Assembly (NCBI GenBank): GCA_035604215.1
Contig: DATNIW010000143.1
Location: 1 to 9,274, forward strand
Direction: 5' to 3'
From: UBA5070 sp035604215
GTDB lineage: Bacteria > Fibrobacterota > Fibrobacteria > UBA5070
DNA: 9,274 bases
Every line of letters starts with the position of its first letter. Position 1 is the first letter of the stretch. The translations under genes were made by a program, and so were the position numbers. The notes below the pieces were generated by a model. It did no database searches, was not told where the DNA came from, and worked only from the letters and a program-made list of their open reading frames with translations. This document shows, in pieces, positions 5,029-9,274 of the stretch.

Positions 5029-5385
5029 TGGAGGCGGGGGGAATCGAACCCCCGTCCAAAGAAAGTCACTTGCCAGCCTCTACACGCTTAGTCGACTATT
5101 TGATCTCGCTCTCCCCGCCGCCAATCGACGCGCTTCGAGAAGAACCAGTCCAGTGAATCTCGGTCGTGCGCCCCGGACATGCGCTCGACCCAGCCCCCTG
5201 AGGTTCGACTTGCAGGCCCGGAGACATGGCCTGTTCGTCGCTGCTTTGTAAGGGTTAGTTACGCGGCAAGAGCGTAAGAGTAGGACTCTTCGCCTGGTAT
5301 TGGTTTCCAGGTTTTTTGAGAGGCCACCTGGACCCTCTGCGTGCCACTGCCAAACTTCTCACTCTGTCGAAACCTGTGCGCCCCC
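5029..5385 (-). ncRNA. ssrA: Transfer-messenger RNA (tmRNA, SsrA)
   Basis: tmRNA rescues stalled ribosomes by acting first as tRNA-Ala and then as mRNA for a degradation tag. On the minus strand the 5' end GGGGGCG (5385-5379) pairs with CGCCTCC (5036-5030) to form the 7-bp acceptor stem with one G-U pair. Discriminator A is 5029, and CCA is not encoded. The T-arm is GGGGG-TTCGATT-CCCCC (5053-5037). The 5' hallmark is CAGGTTTCGAC, and the 3' hallmark GACTAAGCGTGTAG is present. Pseudoknot PK1 is clear at 5338-5307: stem 1 AGAGG/CCTCT interleaved with stem 2 CCAGGT/ACCTGG. The tag frame starts 12 bases beyond it. The length of 357 nt and the one-piece order are standard, so this is not a permuted two-piece tmRNA. 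The mature 5' end was set by acceptor pairing. The promoter is not obvious. Confidence 0.95.
5259..5294 (-). CDS. tmRNA-encoded proteolysis tag
   Basis: The internal reading frame of ssrA reads G-E-E-S-Y-S-Y-A-L-A-A then TAA, with a further TAA in another frame just after. The ALAA end is the ClpXP/ClpAP degron shared by nearly all bacterial tags. The resume codon is placed at GGC (5294-5292) from its distance to PK1 and because tags usually begin with Ala or Gly codons. Charged alanine on the tmRNA would precede it. A start one or two codons earlier cannot be excluded. Confidence 0.85.
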   Translation of the reverse strand, partial: GEESYSYALAA

Positions 5386-5485
5386 CTATTCGACGGACGA
5401 TGCCGCCGAGCCCACAAGATACCTTCCCCGATCCCCGTCACGATGAACAATCGCTTCCGGACACGGATGCGATGCGACGCGATGC

Positions 5486-5884
5486 CTACTGGTCCGCCAT
5501 CGTGATGGCGATTCCGCAGCCCATCATCACGACCCCTCCCACCACCAGGATGACCCCGGCGGCGTTGTTGGTTGGTTCGGGCGCTCCGACATCGTTCCAT
5601 CCCTGACGTGGTTGGGTCGCGAGAAGTGCGGCGCCGATCCCGGTCATGACAGCCCCTCCCACGATCAATCCCGGACCAGAAAGCCTCCTTCGCCGGTAGC
5701 CGTAGTCGCCGCCATAGCGTCCTCCGTAACCGTAGCGCTGCTCCCCCGCCGAGGCATCCGCGCCTCCCATCGAGAGGGAGGTGGTGGCGGAAGTCGGGCT
5801 TTCCCAGGTCGGGTTGGGTACATCCATCCCACCCGAAGGAGCGGCGCTGAGCAATTGTGCCATCAGACCGAATAGGACGAACAT
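5486..5884 (-). CDS. Small exported Gly/Tyr/Arg-rich membrane protein, unknown function
   Basis: 132 residues, no recognised family. Residues 1-15 (MFVLFGLMAQLLSAA) are a probable signal peptide. A Ser/Thr-rich segment and a Gly/Tyr/Arg stretch (YGYGGRYGGDYGYRRRR, 51-67) follow. Two Gly-rich hydrophobic helices lie at about 70-89 (GPGLIVGGAVMTGIGAALLA) and 108-127 (NAAGVILVVGGVVMMGCGIA). The layout resembles small envelope proteins of FCB-group bacteria with a helical hairpin. The ATG at 5884 has AGGAGG five bases upstream. The open frame continues to 6337 but has no such site or signal peptide there. It lies 100 bases upstream of tmRNA on the same strand and is divergent from the GH2 gene. 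Confidence 0.72.
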   Translation of the reverse strand: MFVLFGLMAQLLSAAPSGGMDVPNPTWESPTSATTSLSMGGADASAGEQRYGYGGRYGGDYGYRRRRLSGPGLIVGGAVMTGIGAALLATQPRQGWNDVGAPEPTNNAAGVILVVGGVVMMGCGIAITMADQ

Positions 5885-6110
5885 GGGTGCCTCCTGGCTG
5901 GGTCGGGCACATGGCACCAACCCTCTCCAATATCCCAAGACGCGGCAGGTCCGGCATCGGTTCCCATCCCTGGTTCGGATGGACAACGGAATCGCCTGTC
6001 CGAATCTCGGGTTTTCGCCTATTGTGAAGTATGTGGAGACGATAGTGACGAGCCTGAACCGGGTTCGCAGGTTCGTCAACCGTGAATCTCGGTGCAAGGA
6101 GGAAAACAGG

Positions 6111-8837
6111 ATGGGGAGACGGCACAGCACGATCGCGGCAGCGGTTCTCGGGCTATGCCCGGTCGTCTTCCCCGCCACCGGGACGTTGACCGGCGTCGTG
6201 GAGGACGCCAAGACGGCAAAGCCCATCGCCAGCGCTGTCGTCCGCATGCTGGAGAAGGGATTGACGGACACCAGCGACAGCAACGGCAGGTTCTCCTTCT
6301 CCTTCCCCACCTCCCTGCTGCCCGGGAGTCCGGCCATGGCGGCGCACTACAGCGCGGAAGGCGGAATCCTGTTCACCAATCCCGCCGCCGGGCATGTGCG
6401 GGTGGACGTGCTCGACCTCTCCGGCAGGGAGGTCGCCAATCTCCAGAACGGCTACATGGACCCGGGAATCTGGTCCATCCCCGTGCGAAACCCGCCGGAT
6501 GGACTCCATCTGTGCCGCATCGCGACCCCGACCGGCACCAGCTCCTTCCGCTTCGTCTTCACCGGGAGTCACGGCCCGACAGGTGCGCCCAGCCGGGTCA
6601 CCTCCGCGGACGGGTATTCGGCCAGGAACTTGGCCGCCTCCAGCACCAACACCATCGTCACCACCATCTCGGGGTATCTGGCGGACACGGTGGCTTGGGA
6701 CGAGACCTCCCCGGACAGCCTCGTCATCCTGCTGCAGGACACCGGCTCTTCCACCCCCACGACCTCGGCCCGGGCGACGATTCCCTTGGACACGAATTGG
6801 CTGTTCGACGACGGCGATGCGACCGGCGCGAACCAGACCGCCTTCGCGGACGGTTCCTGGCGGAAATTGAACGTGCCGCACGATTGGAGCATCGAGGGCC
6901 CCTACGACCAGAACGCGACCACCACCGGCTACGGCGGCTACCTGCCGGAAGGCATCGGCTGGTACCGCAAGCATTTCCCGTTACCCGCCAGCGCCTCGGG
7001 GCAACGAATCTTCGTCGATTTCGACGGGGTGATGGCCAACAGCACCGTCTACATCAACGGAACTTCGCTGGGGACACGGCCCAACGGGTACGTGTCGTTC
7101 CGCTACGAGATCACCTCCCAGGCCAAGACCGGAGGCGCGGACAACGTGATCGCCGTGAAGGTGGACAATTCGGTGCAACCGGCCTCCCGCTGGTACTCGG
7201 GCGGCGGCATCAACCGCCACGTCCGACTCCTGATCGAGAATCCGGTCCACATCGGCAAGTGGTCCACGGTGGTGACCACTCCGACCACGTCGTCGGTCCA
7301 CATCCAGACCTGGGTGGTCAATCAAGGCACCGCGGCCAAGAGCGTTTCGGTGCAGGCGACGTTGTCCGATCCGAGCGGCACGGCGCTTTCCCCGGTCGCG
7401 ACGGCGGCGCAGAACGTGGGGGCCGGAGATTCCACCAGTTTCTCCTTGGACATGCCGGTGGCGAACGCCAAACTCTGGAGTCCCTCCACGCCCAACATGT
7501 ACCAGGTCGTGACGGCGGTCCGATCGGGTGGCACCACCTTGGACGACGAGACCACCCCCTTCGGGATCCGGACCATCGTGTTCAATCCCGAAACAGGCCT
7601 CCTGGTGAACGGACAGAACGTCAAGGTCAAGGGCGTCTGCCTGCACGACGACATCGGCGGCCTGGGCACCGCCGCTCCGCTGCGCGCCTGGCAACGCCGC
7701 CTCGCGGTGCTCAAGTCCATTGGAGTGAACGCGATCCGGACCTCCCACAATCCCAAGAATCCGGAGGTTCTGGATCTCATGGACCGGATGGGGTTCCTGG
7801 TGCTGGACGAATTCTTCGACGTCTGGACCAGCCACAAGTACAGCATGCCCGGCGACTACGCCACCTACTTCAAGACCTGGTACCAGACGGATCTGGCGGA
7901 CGCCGTGAAGCGGGATCGGAACCACCCGTCCATCATCGCCTACAGCATCGGGAACGAGATCCGCGACGCGATCGCGACCCGGATCCCGTACACCCAGGAC
8001 ATGGTGAACATCTGCCACGCCAACGACGCCACGCGCCCGGTCACGCAGGCGCTGTTCCAACCCAGCGCCAGCGGCGACTACCCGGGCTCCACCGGTGCCA
8101 ACCCCTCCTACCCCAACGGGGTCCTGGACATCCTGGACGTGTTCGGGGTCAACTACCACAACACGGAACTTCTGACCGCCATCACCGCGAACACGCCGCA
8201 CCACTCCGGGATCGCCACCGAGATGGGCATGACGCCCAGCCTGTGGACCAGCTTCTTCGTTCCCAATCCCCAGATCGTCGGCGAGTTCATCTGGACCGGT
8301 GCCGAATACCTGGGCGAGGCCAACGCGGCCTGGCCCACCGTGGTCGGGACCGATGGAACCCAGATCTTCGGGCTGATCGATCGCATGGACAGGATCAAGT
8401 CCATCGGGTACCAGTTCTCCGCGGTCTGGGGCGGAACCGCCACCACGGCCCCCAAGACGTCGACCAGTGCCGCCGCCAAGGTGCTTCTCACCGTGGACCA
8501 CCCCAGCATCGCCACGGACTTGGACGACGTCGCCTACGTAAAGGCCAGCATCGTCGACGCCAGCGGAGTCCAGGTGGCTGCGGCCACCAACTCCGTGACC
8601 TTCTCGGTCGCGGGGACGGCCGGGAGCATCGTCGCCGTGGACAACGCGGACACCACCGGAGCCTCCTACCGAGGCAACGTCCGGAAGGCGTTCAACGGCG
8701 AGTGCTACGCGATCGTCCAAATGTCGTCGCCGGGATCCATCACGATCACCGCAACCGCGGGCGGCCTGATCGGATCTTCCGTCGCGGTGACCGGCACGAA
8801 CGGACCCTTCGTCCCCTGCTCCGGGACCTGCGACTAG
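6111..8837 (+). CDS. Secreted glycoside hydrolase family 2 enzyme (beta-galactosidase-like)
   Basis: A 908-residue predicted exo-glycosidase, probably releasing beta-linked sugars from plant polysaccharide. A signal peptide lies at about 1-22. Residues 23-210 are a carboxypeptidase-regulatory-like fold (GTLTGVVEDAKTAKPIASAV ... TIVTTISGYLADTV) interrupted at about 72-152 by a FlgD/T9SS-like beta-sandwich (FTNPAAGHVRVDVLDLSGRE). GH2 modules follow: a sugar-binding jelly roll about 223-378 (NVPHDWS; WYSGGGINRHV), an Ig-like domain about 380-490, and a TIM barrel about 492-775. The barrel has the GH2 signature NAIRTSHNP (540-548), acid/base Glu616 in YSIGNE, probable nucleophile Glu704 in ATEMG, and GEFIWTGAEYLGE. 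A C-terminal Ig/invasin-like domain covers about 791-892. The DUF4982 domain usual before it in this subfamily is not seen. ATG 6111 has AAGGAGG at 8 bases. The substrate is not provable; beta-galactoside is the best guess. Confidence 0.9.
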   Translation: MGRRHSTIAAAVLGLCPVVFPATGTLTGVVEDAKTAKPIASAVVRMLEKGLTDTSDSNGRFSFSFPTSLLPGSPAMAAHYSAEGGILFTNPAAGHVRVDVLDLSGREVANLQNGYMDPGIWSIPVRNPPDGLHLCRIATPTGTSSFRFVFTGSHGPTGAPSRVTSADGYSARNLAASSTNTIVTTISGYLADTVAWDETSPDSLVILLQDTGSSTPTTSARATIPLDTNWLFDDGDATGANQTAFADGSWRKLNVPHDWSIEGPYDQNATTTGYGGYLPEGIGWYRKHFPLPASASGQRIFVDFDGVMANSTVYINGTSLGTRPNGYVSFRYEITSQAKTGGADNVIAVKVDNSVQPASRWYSGGGINRHVRLLIENPVHIGKWSTVVTTPTTSSVHIQTWVVNQGTAAKSVSVQATLSDPSGTALSPVATAAQNVGAGDSTSFSLDMPVANAKLWSPSTPNMYQVVTAVRSGGTTLDDETTPFGIRTIVFNPETGLLVNGQNVKVKGVCLHDDIGGLGTAAPLRAWQRRLAVLKSIGVNAIRTSHNPKNPEVLDLMDRMGFLVLDEFFDVWTSHKYSMPGDYATYFKTWYQTDLADAVKRDRNHPSIIAYSIGNEIRDAIATRIPYTQDMVNICHANDATRPVTQALFQPSASGDYPGSTGANPSYPNGVLDILDVFGVNYHNTELLTAITANTPHHSGIATEMGMTPSLWTSFFVPNPQIVGEFIWTGAEYLGEANAAWPTVVGTDGTQIFGLIDRMDRIKSIGYQFSAVWGGTATTAPKTSTSAAAKVLLTVDHPSIATDLDDVAYVKASIVDASGVQVAAATNSVTFSVAGTAGSIVAVDNADTTGASYRGNVRKAFNGECYAIVQMSSPGSITITATAGGLIGSSVAVTGTNGPFVPCSGTCD

Positions 8838-9274
8838 GGGGCAGGCATCCGGATTTCGGTTCGCAGCCCCCGTCCCGCCTCGGTCGAGCAGGCCAGGGAG
8901 CATCCCGCGGACTCCGCCGCGAGGTTCGCGAAGAACATCCCGAATCCCGGATTGAGGTCCTGGTTTCTCAGGGTGGTCACGGGCCATCCCAGAAGGGTGA
9001 TGTCCTCGGGGAGGACTCCGGGACCGTCGTCGACGCAGCAGAGGGTGGTTCCTCCCGCTCCGAGGTGCCAGAAGATGTCCACGCGGCAGGGACGGTCGGG
9101 AGTCGCCATGCGGATGTGCACCAGCAGGTTCAGCAGGATCTGCCGGAGGGTCTGGATCCCGACTCCCACCAGGGCGGGAGGTCCCGCGACGGAGACCCGG
9201 ATCCGGTCGGAAAGGAATCCGGAGGCCTCGGCGACGATTTCCGGCACCACCTTCGCGAGATCGCATCTGCCGCT
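8834..9274 (-). CDS. Histidine-kinase-type ATPase (C-terminal part), truncated by window edge
   Basis: The frame is open to the window edge, so the start lies outside; a GTG at 9250 is internal (preceding codons read SGRCDLAK). About 146 residues are visible and form the HATPase_c domain of a sensor kinase: DLAKVVPEIVAEASGF, then the N-box region RQILLNLLVHIRMATP, the G1 box CVDDGPGV (DxGxG intact), a G2-like NPGFGMFFANLAAESAG, and the closing strand GRGLRTEIRMP. The N-box residue expected to be the Mg-binding Asn is His (NLLVH), and the G2 loop is poor in glycine, so ATP binding may be altered. No receiver domain follows. The stop overlaps the GH2 stop. Confidence 0.8.
   Translation of the reverse strand, partial: SGRCDLAKVVPEIVAEASGFLSDRIRVSVAGPPALVGVGIQTLRQILLNLLVHIRMATPDRPCRVDIFWHLGAGGTTLCCVDDGPGVLPEDITLLGWPVTTLRNQDLNPGFGMFFANLAAESAGCSLACSTEAGRGLRTEIRMPAP

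Noticed and set aside
5466..5485. GATGCGATGCGACGCGATGC short repeat before tmRNA
   Set aside because: It lies at the 3' end of the small membrane gene and upstream of ssrA, only ~20 bases of simple GATGCG-like repetition, with no evidence of function.
5781..6110. N-terminal extension of the GH2 open frame
   Set aside because: No SD at the upstream start, it overlaps the promoter region and the opposite-strand small gene, and the signal peptide with AAGGAGG points to ATG 6111.
5295..6125. Long minus-strand frame ending in ALAA as a protein gene
   Set aside because: Only its last 11 codons are meaningful, as the tmRNA tag. The rest is antisense or out of frame with respect to the neighbouring gene and passes through tmRNA structure.
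5885..6337. N-terminal extension of the small Gly/Tyr/Arg-rich protein
   Set aside because: It would overlap the divergent GH2 start. The signal peptide and AGGAGG place the start at 5884.
6981..9266. 761-codon open frame on the minus strand
   Set aside because: It is antisense to the GH2 gene, whose domains and catalytic motifs are clear. The antisense translation is low-complexity (Gly/Arg/Asp/Val) as expected for GC-rich third-position bias.

Overview
The window is GC-rich bacterial chromosome. A likely source is a Fibrobacterota-type (or related FCB-group) bacterium. The main clue is the large secreted enzyme at 6111-8837, whose N-terminus combines a carboxypeptidase-regulatory-like fold with a FlgD/T9SS-like beta-sandwich, a combination common in Fibrobacterota. 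This placement is inference. Nothing in the window fixes the taxon, although the tmRNA could do so by database comparison.

Layout. At the left edge, on the minus strand, an ECF sigma factor (131-790) overlaps the start of a zinc-finger anti-sigma factor (3-134, cut by the window) by ATGA. A LEA14/WHy-type lipoprotein (904-1431, +) diverges from them. It ends tail to tail with a class II autoinhibited Fic AMP-transferase carrying a C-terminal winged helix (1470-2519, -), with a hairpin between the two stops. An AT-rich segment then leads into a broken toxin-antitoxin locus. It consists of a complete HipB-like antitoxin (2715-3032, +), the first ~31 codons of a HipA-like toxin (from GTG 3035), and a direct fusion to a ~135-bp left-end remnant of an IS3-family insertion sequence (about 3127-3263, read on the minus strand). 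The rest of hipA and of the IS is absent.

Next, on the minus strand, is a two-gene unit: a 73-residue two-helix membrane protein (4135-4356) overlapping by ATGA an SPFH/band-7 protein made as a lipoprotein (3284-4138). A C-rich non-coding stretch of ~600 bp follows, with a pair of 26-bp near-identical hairpin repeats. Beyond it are a strong hairpin terminator (4952-4992) and the complete tmRNA gene ssrA (5029-5385, -). The ssrA acceptor stem, T-arm, pseudoknot PK1 and tag reading frame (GEESYSYALAA, stop) can be read directly. Upstream on the same strand is a small exported Gly/Tyr/Arg-rich membrane protein (5486-5884).

The right third is a 908-residue secreted glycoside hydrolase family 2 enzyme (6111-8837, +) with both predicted catalytic glutamates. 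It shares the four bases of its stop region (CTAG) with a convergent histidine-kinase-type ATPase gene (8834-9274, -) that runs off the window and whose ATP-binding motifs look degenerate.

The genes do not form one pathway. They read as a housekeeping RNA gene plus envelope and secreted functions, with a small accessory patch (Fic plus the wrecked hipBA/IS3 locus). No complete new system is evident. The points most worth checking are the hipA::IS3 deletion junction, the inverted repeat flanking the hipB promoter, the lipoprotein-type SPFH pair, the nested N-terminal domains and apparently missing DUF4982 domain of the GH2 enzyme, and the degenerate kinase.
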